From NCBI GenBank assembly GCA_027858735.1, contig JAQICC010000325.1:1-34732 (forward strand): a DNA stretch of 34,732 nt, given 5' to 3'. A model generated the notes under the pieces. That model was not told the DNA's origin and made no database searches. It was given only the letters and a program-made list of their open reading frames with translations. A program made the translations under genes and the position numbers. This document shows positions 1-7,236 of the stretch, one piece after another. How positions within the stretch are numbered: the first letter of the stretch is position 1; the number at the start of each line of letters is the position of its first letter. Source of the stretch: Salinivirgaceae bacterium. GTDB taxonomy: Bacteria > Bacteroidota > Bacteroidia > Bacteroidales > SZUA-534.

Positions 1-12
1 CGGGAGGGTTAT

Positions 13-60
13 ACCTAAGTAAAGCGCCTCTTCACTTTGTTCGAATCGCTCAACTTAGGT
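13..60. repeat. Hairpin at the left window edge
   Basis: Inverted repeat: acctaagt at 13-20 and acttaggt at 53-60 are perfect complements. A second inner stem, agcg/cgct, follows after two unpaired bases on each side. There is no T-run after it, so it is a poor intrinsic terminator. It may belong to the 3' end of a gene left of the window or to a dispersed palindromic repeat. Confidence 0.5.
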
Positions 61-69
61 AGAAGCTAA

Positions 70-115
70 AGCGAGATGCACTAAAGTACATAGTTTTAAC
101 TACTAATGAGACCAA
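70..115. repeat. Short TAA-flanked repeat, copy A
   Basis: A 46-bp unit flanked by TAA at 67-69 and 116-118. It aligns to the 48-bp unit at 6427-6474 with two one-base gaps and about 39 of 48 positions identical. The right end is strongest: 21 identical bases run across the 3' TAA flank (99-119 here, 6458-6478 in the other copy). Copy A lies between the hairpin and the small ORF. The function is unknown; a tiny mobile or palindromic repeat is inferred. Confidence 0.6.
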
Positions 116-130
116 TAAAATTATAAACAG

Positions 131-370
131 ATGAAAGATATTGAGAAACTATCCCTCCCTGAACTTAAAACCTATCGCGATCTACTTGATAAAAGAATAA
201 GTGAACTTCGCCATCACCAAATAGGGGATGAGTATTATCCGCCCTATACCGACAAAGATATTAATGAAGTTAAAGAATTTGAAAACCAAGCAATAAAGGC
301 ACTATCTGCGGTTAATAAGATTATTAGGAGAAAACTCGACGAATTTATAAGCTCCATAAAATATAATTAG
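131..370 (+). CDS. Small hypothetical protein (79 aa)
   Basis: I do not recognise this protein. It is short, highly charged (rich in Lys, Glu and Asp) and predicted mostly helical, with leucine/isoleucine spacing that would allow a coiled coil at residues 5-30 and 45-75. It has no signal peptide, membrane segment or metal motif. The ATG lies 12 bases after the end of repeat copy A in an A-rich context typical of Bacteroidota starts, without a Shine-Dalgarno sequence. It ends 15 bp before the convergent M28 peptidase stop. Composition and the clean ATG favour a real gene, but its size means a chance ORF cannot be excluded. Confidence 0.5.
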   Translation: MKDIEKLSLPELKTYRDLLDKRISELRHHQIGDEYYPPYTDKDINEVKEFENQAIKALSAVNKIIRRKLDEFISSIKYN

Positions 371-385
371 CATTAGGCCAAACTT

Positions 386-1648
386 CTAATACGCTTTCTC
401 AAAATCAATTAGCAATTGTTTTAAATCGAAAAACTTAGTTAAGGGCAGGGTTTCAGGTGCATCTTTTAGGTTATGATAGTGCTTAAACTCCTTTCCCATT
501 GTGTAAATAAATACAGCGGGCACACCCTTTTTATGAAAAAAACAATGATCGCTGTTGCACGACTCTCCTCTTATTTTAATAGCCGAAAAAAGTGAATCTT
601 TTGCATTTATAACCTGAATTGTTTCCGTAATTCTGGTGTTTGTTTCTCCATTTACTATAGCTATCCCCTCGCTACCCGTTCCAACCATATCAAGGTTTAT
701 AAGCGCTTTTATTTTATTTAGTGGAATTAACGGATTATTAACAAAATAAGACGACCCAATTAACCCACTTTCTTCAGCGGCGAAAAACAAAAAGGCCACA
801 GAACTTTTGGGTTTATTTTCAGGTTTCGAAAAGTAGTTAGCCATCCATAATACCATAGCTGTTCCACTGGCATTATCATTTGCTCCTCTAAAAACATTGT
901 CCTTCCCCATAGAACCTAAATGATCGTAATGTGCTGTAAACACTAGAAAAGAATCGGGTTGTTCGCTTCCCTCAACATAAGCCAGAACATTTTGAGTTTG
1001 GTGCTTCTTCTTAAATTTATTTTCAATATTTAATGTAATCTTTTGAGGCTTTTTACGCATTAGCGAATCGCTTACTAAAATCACTGGAAGGTCTGCAACG
1101 CTATGTCCTGTGGATGCCCACCAGAAAAAACTTTTTTTAGGTATGATAATTCCTGAAGCTTTAAAGGGTTTATCTTGGTAAATACTTCTGCTAGGAAAAT
1201 TTGCAACAACAAACTTACCGGAATAATCCTGCATAGTAAGGCTATCATATAAGGTATCGTTGGTATCGGCAGCCTTAGGTAAATAATGCAACATAAAAGT
1301 TCCTTTAGTGCTTTTGCACTCAGGAGCTACAACAAATTCACTTACAGGATTTAAATTATCTCTATCTAAAAATAATTCCATTTTACCGGGAAAGGTATTC
1401 ATAGGAAAAGAAAATTCTTGATAATACGATTTATCGCATGGACCAACTTTATATGATTTAAGCACATGTTTTATGTAGTGTGCAGCCTTTTTATCCCCAT
1501 TCTTCAAATAAGCTCTTCCCTGCATTTTAAGCGACGACAGTTCGTTTATATGAGCTTGGGGTATGGTTAAGTCCTGCGCCTGCACACCTCGATTATAAAG
1601 CGATAGTATTGACAATACAGAAAATAAAATCACTGCCTTTTTTAACAT
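386..1648 (-). CDS. Secreted M28-family zinc aminopeptidase
   Basis: Metallopeptidase of family M28, predicted to remove N-terminal residues from peptides outside the cytoplasm. Residues 1-24 form a signal peptide ending in VQA-Q. The binuclear zinc site is visible: H240 with D242 in AHYDH, the bridging Asp D258 in GANDNASG, the catalytic and ligand pair E292-E293 in AAEESG, D320 in NLDMVG, and the last ligand H392 in YHNLKDAPETL. The family's conserved SDH motif is at 366-368. Residues 25-215 carry the N-terminal extension common in exported Bacteroidota members. At 420 aa it has normal length. It is monocistronic, convergent with the small ORF and divergent from the receptor at 1912. Substrate specificity cannot be read from the sequence. 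Confidence 0.9.
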   Translation of the reverse strand: MLKKAVILFSVLSILSLYNRGVQAQDLTIPQAHINELSSLKMQGRAYLKNGDKKAAHYIKHVLKSYKVGPCDKSYYQEFSFPMNTFPGKMELFLDRDNLNPVSEFVVAPECKSTKGTFMLHYLPKAADTNDTLYDSLTMQDYSGKFVVANFPSRSIYQDKPFKASGIIIPKKSFFWWASTGHSVADLPVILVSDSLMRKKPQKITLNIENKFKKKHQTQNVLAYVEGSEQPDSFLVFTAHYDHLGSMGKDNVFRGANDNASGTAMVLWMANYFSKPENKPKSSVAFLFFAAEESGLIGSSYFVNNPLIPLNKIKALINLDMVGTGSEGIAIVNGETNTRITETIQVINAKDSLFSAIKIRGESCNSDHCFFHKKGVPAVFIYTMGKEFKHYHNLKDAPETLPLTKFFDLKQLLIDFEKAY

Positions 1649-1802
1649 AAGTCATATTAAATTACATGGTAAAGCTAAAAAAAAGTCTTAATGTTGCGCC
1701 ATTTGTACTAGGGCAATTAATTTGCTTTAATAAACCCGATTCCACAAACGATTTCTACAATACTTAAGCCCCAAAAGCATAATTAAAATTTATACAATCT
1801 AT

Positions 1803-1816
1803 TACAATCAGTTGTA
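1803..1816. promoter_or_regulatory. Palindrome TACAA-N4-TTGTA (operator candidate) upstream of the receptor gene
   Basis: Perfect 5+5 inverted repeat with a 4-bp spacer, preceded by an extra TACAATC at 1793-1799. It lies 96 bp upstream of the receptor ATG and overlaps the likely -33 region: GTTG at 1811-1814, 20-bp spacer, TAATTTG at 1835-1841. The same palindrome, followed by a similar TTGTATT...GTTGC stretch, precedes the YfiR-like gene at 5633-5646. A shared regulator is inferred. Confidence 0.4.
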
Positions 1817-1911
1817 TTGTTGCCATTTTTGTGGTAATTTGTCAACGGGTAAACTAAAAAACTAACAGCACTTAAAAGTGGTATAGGACTATATATAAAA
1901 CTCACAGAAAC

Positions 1912-3915
1912 ATGAGAAACTTATTAAATAAATTAGCAGTACGATTTAAGCTTCTTTCAAGCTTTTTGCTTTTGGCAATCTTTATTTTAATATTAGGATT
2001 AACTGCAATTTTTATTCAACAATCAATAAAAAAGAACCAAAAGGAAACTCTGGCAAGTATAAATTTATCGGATGCCTTTTTCGAAGGCAAATACTTTCTA
2101 AGAGCTGATATGCATATATATACTGAGTTAGAAAAAACATACGATAAAAATCGTTTAGATTACTGGTGGGGAGAACATGAATTTCAGATTCAATTTTTTA
2201 ACGACCAATTAGAGAAAGTTGAAGTCGAATTTTTAATAAATAAAAGCTTTGATACCGATTCCTTACAAACTGAATTGATAGCTATTACTACAGCCATTGC
2301 ATACGATTATGACAAAAAGCTACTTCCAGTATTCAACCAATTTAAAATTTTAAAGAATCAAGAAATTCAGTTATTAAACGATCTTAATAATCCGAAAATT
2401 GACAGTGTAAAAAGAGTTCGAATTAAGCAACAAATTAACTTGCTGACAGAAAAATATGAAGGTCTTGATCAGGAAGTAACTGAATTCGGACTTGGTATTA
2501 TTACAAAACTTGACCGTGGGAAAGATCTGGTTAGATTAGTAATTATTGATATTGAAGAGAAAGGGCTACAGTTACTAACAAGCTCTTTTATAATTTTCCT
2601 TATTTTTACTATTGTAGGTGTATTATTCTCAATATTTATAGCACTTTACATTTCAAAGCTTATTACCAGACCTGTTAATAAAATTCTTCATCATGTCGAT
2701 TTGCTGGGTAAAGGAGAACAGCCCAAACCATTAAACATTTTAATGGAAGACGAATTTGGAGCTATTCAAGAATCCTTAAATACATTAACAGAGTCATTAA
2801 TTCGAACCTCAGAATTCTCAAAAGAAATTGGTGAAGGCAACTTCGAAAGCGATTTTAAAACTATGGGTGCAAATGATATTCTTGGAAATTCATTATTACA
2901 CATGCGAGATAGTTTGAATAACGCACGCACCGAAGAAAATAAACGTCGCCTCGAGGACGAAAGAAGAAGTTGGGCCGCTAATGGCATTGGTAAATTTGCC
3001 GATATTATGCGCCAATCCGGCGAAAGCCTTAACAACCTTGGATACAACCTAATAAGTAGTTTAATTGATTATGTTGGAGCTGTTCAAGGAGCCTTGTTTA
3101 CTATTAACGACGAAGACCAAGATGATGTCCACTATGAATTAATATCTGCAATTGCATACGACAGAAACAAAAGAATGCAAAAGAAAATTAAGATAGGTGA
3201 AGGACTGGTTGGTCGGGTTATATTTGAAGAAAAAACTATTTACTTAAAAGAAATTCCTGAGGATTATGTGAAAATCACCTCTGGTTTGGGCGATTCAAAT
3301 CCTACAACTCTACTTCTTGTTCCAATTAAATTAGAAAATACTGTAAATGGTGTAATTGAACTCATTTCGTTTAAACCATTTGAACCGTATCAAATTGATT
3401 TCATTGAAAAAGTTGGTGAAAACATTGCCTCATTCGTTTCTTCAATAAAAATTAACGAAAAAACAGCAAATTTGTTAGGCGAGTCGCAGCATAAATCAGA
3501 AGAATTAGCTGCGCAAGAAGAAGAAATGCGCCAGAATATGGAAGAACTTCAGGCAACCCAAGAAGAAGCTGCACGAAGGGAGGAAGAAAGAATTCAACTT
3601 TGGGAATCGTTAGGTGAATTTATTGGAATTATTGAAACCGATTTAACCGGTAGCATTTTAAATGCCAATGTAAAAGTAAGTAGTATTCTTGGTATGGGAA
3701 TTGGAGAGCTGAGTACTTTAAATTACCGTTCGGTATTCTTTGGCAATAATGAAGAAAAAATAACAGAATTGTGGAATAAAGTTACTTCAGGTATTCCCGT
3801 TAAAACCGAATCGGTTTACCAAACTAGTACCAAAGAAATAAATCTCTCGCATGAACTAGCATTTGTTGGCAGTGACAATGATGCCGGTGCAAAAATATTG
3901 GTATTAATTCGATAG
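1912..3915 (+). CDS. Transmembrane HAMP-GAF-PAS receptor without a recognisable output domain
   Basis: Membrane signalling protein of 667 aa. TM1 is about residues 13-37, followed by a periplasmic helical sensor (38-220, four-helix-bundle style), TM2 222-248 and HAMP 249-300. A second HAMP-like stretch with EIGEGNF covers 301-350. A GAF domain lies at about 375-515 (GEGLVGRVI at 429-437, LLVPI at 468-472). A glutamate/glutamine-rich coiled coil follows at about 527-562, of the type repeatedly found between sensory modules in Bacteroidota receptors, and then a C-terminal PAS-like domain at 563-667. No histidine kinase, GGDEF, EAL, phosphatase or MCP signalling tip is visible, so the output must come from a partner or from the PAS domain. 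It is transcribed alone and ends at a bidirectional terminator. The shared upstream palindrome links it to the YfiR-like gene. Confidence 0.8.
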   Translation: MRNLLNKLAVRFKLLSSFLLLAIFILILGLTAIFIQQSIKKNQKETLASINLSDAFFEGKYFLRADMHIYTELEKTYDKNRLDYWWGEHEFQIQFFNDQLEKVEVEFLINKSFDTDSLQTELIAITTAIAYDYDKKLLPVFNQFKILKNQEIQLLNDLNNPKIDSVKRVRIKQQINLLTEKYEGLDQEVTEFGLGIITKLDRGKDLVRLVIIDIEEKGLQLLTSSFIIFLIFTIVGVLFSIFIALYISKLITRPVNKILHHVDLLGKGEQPKPLNILMEDEFGAIQESLNTLTESLIRTSEFSKEIGEGNFESDFKTMGANDILGNSLLHMRDSLNNARTEENKRRLEDERRSWAANGIGKFADIMRQSGESLNNLGYNLISSLIDYVGAVQGALFTINDEDQDDVHYELISAIAYDRNKRMQKKIKIGEGLVGRVIFEEKTIYLKEIPEDYVKITSGLGDSNPTTLLLVPIKLENTVNGVIELISFKPFEPYQIDFIEKVGENIASFVSSIKINEKTANLLGESQHKSEELAAQEEEMRQNMEELQATQEEAARREEERIQLWESLGEFIGIIETDLTGSILNANVKVSSILGMGIGELSTLNYRSVFFGNNEEKITELWNKVTSGIPVKTESVYQTSTKEINLSHELAFVGSDNDAGAKILVLIR

Positions 3916-3927
3916 ATTGTTACTACA

Positions 3928-3970
3928 AATAAGAAAGGTATTCAATTAAAGGAATGCCTTCTTATTTTAT
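3928..3970. terminator. Bidirectional intrinsic terminator between the receptor gene and obg
   Basis: The arms at 3928-3943 and 3952-3966 pair almost completely (one bulged A and one G-T pair) around an 8-base loop. A T-rich run follows on the plus strand and the matching A-rich start gives T's on the minus strand. It sits exactly between two convergent stop codons. Confidence 0.75.
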
Positions 3971-3980
3971 AATAAACTTA

Positions 3981-4970
3981 CTATTGACCTAATGCTTTCC
4001 AAATAAGGTCTTTAACTTCATTTAATCCCACTTGTGCTACCGATGAAATAAAAACATAAGGAACATCAGGCAAGTCGTGTTTAATCTCATCTTTTAATTC
4101 ATCATCCAGCATATCTGATTTTGATATCGCTAAAACTCTTTGCTTATCAAGTAATTCAGGATTATACAGCTTAAGCTCATTAACCAGTATATTATACTCT
4201 TTGTTTATATCTTCACTATCGGCAGGCACCAAAAATAATAACATTGAGTTACGTTCAATGTGGCGCAAGAATCTTAATCCAAGACCCTTCCCCTCACTTG
4301 CTCCTTCAATGATTCCTGGAATGTCGGCCATTACAAATGAACGGTTATCGCGATACGAAACAATTCCTAAATTAGGAACCAGAGTAGTAAAAGCATAATC
4401 GGCTATTTTAGGTTTCGCTTCAGAAACTACCGATAGCAAAGTTGACTTTCCAGCATTTGGAAACCCAACCAAACCAACATCAGCTAAAAGTTTAAGCTCA
4501 AAAACACGCCATCCTTCAATGCTCTCTTCGCCAGGCTGAGAATAACGTGGAGCCTGATTTGTAGATGTTTTAAAGTTGTTGTTTCCTAAACCACCCATTC
4601 CTCCCTTCATCAATATATATTCTTGATTATGCTCGGTAATTTCAAACAACTCTTCAAAAGTTTCAGGGTCTTTAATAACAGTTCCTAAGGGCACTTCAAG
4701 TACAACATCACCTCCATCCGATCCCGTTTTAAGTCCGTCTGAACCTGATCCGCCATCTTCAGCAAATACGTGTTTTTTGTATTTTAAGTGTAACAAAGTC
4801 CACATTTGCTCATTCCCGCGCAAAATAATATGGCCACCTCTACCTCCATCTCCACCATCGGGTCCGCCCTTTGCAATATACTTTTCACGGCGCATATGCG
4901 ATGAGCCTGACCCACCATTACCACTTCTGGTAAAAATCTTTACGTAATCAATAAAATTCGATTGTGCCAT
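3981..4970 (-). CDS. obgE: Obg family GTPase
   Basis: Essential ribosome-associated GTPase involved in 50S maturation and stress control. Residues 1-160 form the glycine-rich Obg fold ([19 protein letters not shown]). The G domain follows: P-loop GFPNAGKS at 169-176, the switch region with TT at 195-196, DIPG at 216-219, the G4 element as SKSD at 283-286 in place of NKxD, and SS near 309-310. At 329 aa it lacks the C-terminal OCT extension of the Bacillus protein, which is usual for Bacteroidota. It has its own promoter within 55 bp of the ATG and a terminator just after the stop, so it is probably monocistronic. Confidence 0.97.
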   Translation of the reverse strand: MAQSNFIDYVKIFTRSGNGGSGSSHMRREKYIAKGGPDGGDGGRGGHIILRGNEQMWTLLHLKYKKHVFAEDGGSGSDGLKTGSDGGDVVLEVPLGTVIKDPETFEELFEITEHNQEYILMKGGMGGLGNNNFKTSTNQAPRYSQPGEESIEGWRVFELKLLADVGLVGFPNAGKSTLLSVVSEAKPKIADYAFTTLVPNLGIVSYRDNRSFVMADIPGIIEGASEGKGLGLRFLRHIERNSMLLFLVPADSEDINKEYNILVNELKLYNPELLDKQRVLAISKSDMLDDELKDEIKHDLPDVPYVFISSVAQVGLNEVKDLIWKALGQ

Positions 4971-4993
4971 ATTTCCTATCCTTGAATCTGATG

Positions 4994-5022
4994 CAAAGAT
5001 AATTTCATTTTATTAAAACCAA
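4994..5022 (-). promoter_or_regulatory. Bacteroidota-type promoter of obg
   Basis: On the minus strand, TTG (5022-5020), an 18-bp spacer, then TATCTTTG (5001-4994), matching the TAnnTTTG -7 consensus and followed by C. Transcription would begin near 4987, about 17 bases before the obg ATG. Confidence 0.6.
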
Positions 5023-5194
5023 CGATCTTTCACAGTTCAATACTTATCATGATTGATTCACAAATTTTATTAAAATTGATTTAATATTCTGATTATCAAT
5101 TTTAAAAGGCAATTTGATAATGTAAAATAATTATTAAGAAAATTTTCGGGCGCGTTTATTTTAATGCATTCCGCCATTGCAGAACAGATACTGT

Positions 5195-5300
5195 TTCGCC
5201 TGCCTGCCGGCGAGGCCAAGTTGCAATCCCGAAGGCTTTCGGGATGAAATATATCGATATGTCTGCGGTTTCCTACGCACCCGAAGTAAATTCGGGACAA
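5195..5300. repeat. Cluster of GC-rich hairpin repeats
   Basis: Three palindromic units lie close together in otherwise AT-rich DNA. Around 5200-5219 is a hairpin centred on gccggc. At 5226-5245, atcccgaa and ttcgggat form a perfect 8-bp stem with the loop ggct. At 5280-5296, cccgaa and ttcggg form a 6-bp stem. The last two share the cccgaa/ttcggg core. This looks like a composite dispersed intergenic repeat. A 76-aa reading frame across it (5070-5300, minus) is not credible as a gene. Confidence 0.5.
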
Positions 5301-5330
5301 GCTTTACAGCTACATCAAACTAAACACATG

Positions 5331-5455
5331 AATTATTCAGCTTATATCTATCACCCAAATTGAGCGATTCGCTATCGCAAATCTGCTCAATTACATTTTC
5401 TAACAAAAAAATACTTTATTGCTAAAAAAAACATGAATATAAGCTATAAATAATT
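5331..5455. repeat. Fold-back (MITE-like) element
   Basis: The left arm 5331-5347 (aattattcagcttatat) is complementary to 5437-5455 (atataagct...aataatt) apart from a small internal difference. Inside lies a further hairpin, aattgagc at 5358-5365 with gctcaatt at 5385-5392, extended by gat/atc. No coding sequence fits. With the neighbouring hairpin cluster it explains most of the 761-bp gap 4971-5731. A small non-autonomous element is inferred; no target duplication was established. Confidence 0.4.
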
Positions 5456-5632
5456 ATAATTATTCATCTAATATTGTGTCGTTTAATCAATTATTCTTAA
5501 AAACAGATTATGAAATTAATAGAAATCGTGTATCTTTAGCGGCAATAAATAAGGAATAATCGCTTTAAAACAAAACAATTAGGGTAATTCAAAAAATAGA
5601 ATATTGTTTCAAAACAAACTAAGTTAAATTGA

Positions 5633-5646
5633 TACAAACAATTGTA
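5633..5646. promoter_or_regulatory. Palindrome TACAA-N4-TTGTA upstream of the YfiR-like gene
   Basis: Same 5+5 inverted repeat as at 1803-1816, located 85 bp before the ATG and followed by TATTATTGTTGC. Comparable placement before two signalling genes suggests a common operator. I could not fix the promoter elements here with confidence. Confidence 0.4.
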
Positions 5647-5731
5647 TTATTGTTGCGTATTATTAGTAATGATTTTTATAACGGTTTTTAATAGCGTAAT
5701 TTACCTTTTATTTTAGGTTAATTTTTATAAT

Positions 5732-6250
5732 ATGAAAAAGTCTGTTTTTTTAATATTAATGGTTATAAGCACTGCATCATTTGCACAAAATGCGGCTGTA
5801 GCTAAATACAAGGCCATGTTTACACTTAATTTTATTCGTTACATTGGTTGGCCAGATGCTGCCAAAGAGGGCGATTTTATAATAGGTGTAGTAAAGGAGA
5901 GTCAAATATTAAAAAATCTTCAAGCTCAAACCGTGGGTAAAAAATTTGGTTTCCAGAATATTGTTGTTAAGGAATTTAATAGCATTGATGAAGTAACCGA
6001 TTGTCAAATTTTATTCTTTTCAAATAATCAGAATTATTCAAAAAATGCTGATATTATTGCACAAAAACTAGGTGGAAAAAATTCTCTTATAATTACCGAG
6101 ATTGAAGGTGGAACAAAGCACGGTTCCATGATAAACTTTGTTGTTCGTGAAGGCAAACTAAGATTTGAACTAAGCGCAGCTAATTGCGAAGCTTTTGGGC
6201 TAAAATTTAGTAGTTCGCTTACCTCGTTATCAAATGCTATTGTAAAATAA
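5732..6250 (+). CDS. YfiR-like periplasmic protein (DUF4154 family)
   Basis: Exported protein of 172 aa with a signal peptide ending TASFAQ (about residues 1-19). The remainder resembles the YfiR/DUF4154 fold: an N-terminal helix with a KYKAMFTLNFIRYIGWP pattern, a central I-I-G-V-V-K-E strand, and a C-terminal NF-V-R-EGKLRFELS segment. In Pseudomonas, YfiR is a periplasmic inhibitor of the diguanylate cyclase YfiN. No YfiN homologue or GGDEF protein is present in the window. Bacteroidota members usually accompany receptors or kinases, and the HAMP-GAF-PAS receptor at 1912 is a possible partner, supported only by the shared palindrome. It converges with the ACT-domain gene, with 8 bp between stops. 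Confidence 0.8.
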   Translation: MKKSVFLILMVISTASFAQNAAVAKYKAMFTLNFIRYIGWPDAAKEGDFIIGVVKESQILKNLQAQTVGKKFGFQNIVVKEFNSIDEVTDCQILFFSNNQNYSKNADIIAQKLGGKNSLIITEIEGGTKHGSMINFVVREGKLRFELSAANCEAFGLKFSSSLTSLSNAIVK

Positions 6251-6258
6251 AACTATTC

Positions 6259-6603
6259 CTAAACCAAATATTGAAACAAGTTAGGCTTATCATTTATATA
6301 CTCATAATCAAAACCTTTATCTTTTAATCGTTGAATTAATCCGGCAAAATTCTCTTTATTCTGTAACTCAATACCTATTAAAGCTGGTTCTTTTTCACGA
6401 TTGTGTTTTTTTGAATATTCAACTAAACCACTATGGACTGAAAGTACCATAGGTTTGACTACTAATGAGACCAATAAAGTAATATCATCACCCAATCCTA
6501 AAATCTGGTTTACAAACACACCCAAAGCCCCAGCATGTCGCGGAAAACGTATAATGAAATAATGTTTTAATCCTTCATATACTTCTTCGTTATTACGAGT
6601 CAT
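6259..6603 (-). CDS. Orphan C-terminal ACT-like regulatory domain of threonine dehydratase (IlvA), with an inserted repeat
   Basis: 114 aa matching only the C-terminal regulatory domain of Bacteroidota threonine ammonia-lyase: YEGLKHYF near the start, FPRHAGAL, GDDIT, EYSKKHNRE, PALIGIEL and the terminal DKPNLFQYLV. The PLP-binding catalytic domain is absent, and the 73 bp upstream hold a terminator instead of coding DNA. Between GDDIT and EYSKK, where the family has two residues, this protein has 19. The extra residues are encoded by the 48-bp repeat at 6427-6474 plus one TAA triplet. The frame stays open through the insert. It may be a relic of a deleted ilvA or a free-standing regulatory domain acting on a catalytic subunit elsewhere. 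It follows the ilvN terminator, so expression is doubtful. Confidence 0.75.
   Translation of the reverse strand: MTRNNEEVYEGLKHYFIIRFPRHAGALGVFVNQILGLGDDITLLVSLVVKPMVLSVHSGLVEYSKKHNREKEPALIGIELQNKENFAGLIQRLKDKGFDYEYINDKPNLFQYLV
6427..6474. repeat. Short TAA-flanked repeat, copy B, inside the IlvA ACT-like domain
   Basis: A 48-bp unit between TAA at 6424-6426 and TAA at 6475-6477. It contains the hairpin ctatgg/ccatag. Removing the unit plus one TAA (51 bp) leaves the protein reading GDDIT-LV-EYSKK, which is the canonical family spacing. Copy A at 70-115 has the same flanking TAA on both sides. This supports an insertion with a 3-bp target duplication, although TAA is common in AT-rich DNA. 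Confidence 0.65.
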
Positions 6604-6623
6604 TTTTCAAGGTTTTAATAAAA

Positions 6624-6652
6624 AAGGCTGCCCAAATAAATAGACAGCCCTT
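6624..6652 (-). terminator. Intrinsic terminator after ilvN
   Basis: On the minus strand AAGGGCTGTC pairs with GGGCAGCCTT (one bulge, one G-T) around a short AT loop and is followed by TTTTTATT. It lies 24 bp after the ilvN stop and before the orphan ACT gene, closing the ilvDBN operon. Confidence 0.8.
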
Positions 6653-6676
6653 TACTATATCTTTTATAGCGTAAAT

Positions 6677-7225
6677 CTAAACTGTTACAGGATCGCGATG
6701 CTCTTTTTCAAGATTTTCAAGATACGAACTTAAATGTTCTTTTTTAAGTCTCGTAATAGCCACTCTACCTGAACGAACAAATTGCAGAACACCATAAGGT
6801 TTAAGCTGTTCAAAAAGCTCTTGCGTTTCAGCTTTATGCCCTGTTTTTTCAATTACCGTATATTCTTTTGTAAGTTCAAGTATTCGGGCATTGTATCTAC
6901 GAATTATACCCTCAATTAAATTTGTTTCGAGTAAAGACGAAGTTTCAATTTTATACATCGCAATTTCTTGATGCAAGATTTCATCCTCCGTTAGGTAAAA
7001 TGCACGAATAACATCAATTTGCTTCTCCATTTGCTTAACCAAATTTTTGGCCATCTGCTCGGTAGAGTCAACAACAATAGTAAATTTAAAAATACCTTTT
7101 AATGCTGACTCTGAAACCGTTAAACTATCAATGTTTATTTTACGTCGTGTAAATATTATGGTAATTCGGTTTAACAAACCTATGCTGTTTTCCGAAAATA
7201 TTGTTAATGTAAATTCTTGATTCAT
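6677..7225 (-). CDS. ilvN: Acetolactate synthase small (regulatory) subunit
   Basis: Regulatory subunit of acetohydroxyacid synthase, which activates the large subunit and confers valine feedback inhibition. The N-terminal ACT domain (residues 3-75) has the family pattern FTLTIFSENSIGLLNRIT followed by RRKINIDSLTVSES. The C-terminal half, residues about 85-175, carries the AHAS small-subunit domain (EIAMYKIE, YTVIEKTGHKAE, FVRSGRVAITR). Its 182 aa is normal length for the long form. It lies 11 bp after ilvB in the same direction, so the two are certainly cotranscribed, and a terminator follows. Confidence 0.96.
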   Translation of the reverse strand: MNQEFTLTIFSENSIGLLNRITIIFTRRKINIDSLTVSESALKGIFKFTIVVDSTEQMAKNLVKQMEKQIDVIRAFYLTEDEILHQEIAMYKIETSSLLETNLIEGIIRRYNARILELTKEYTVIEKTGHKAETQELFEQLKPYGVLQFVRSGRVAITRLKKEHLSSYLENLEKEHRDPVTV

Positions 7226-7236
7226 AGCTCTGAGTT

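Noticed and set aside
5070-5300. 76-aa minus-strand reading frame
   Set aside because: It runs through the GC-rich hairpin repeats, has no domain, and its amino-acid pattern is what such repeats produce when translated.
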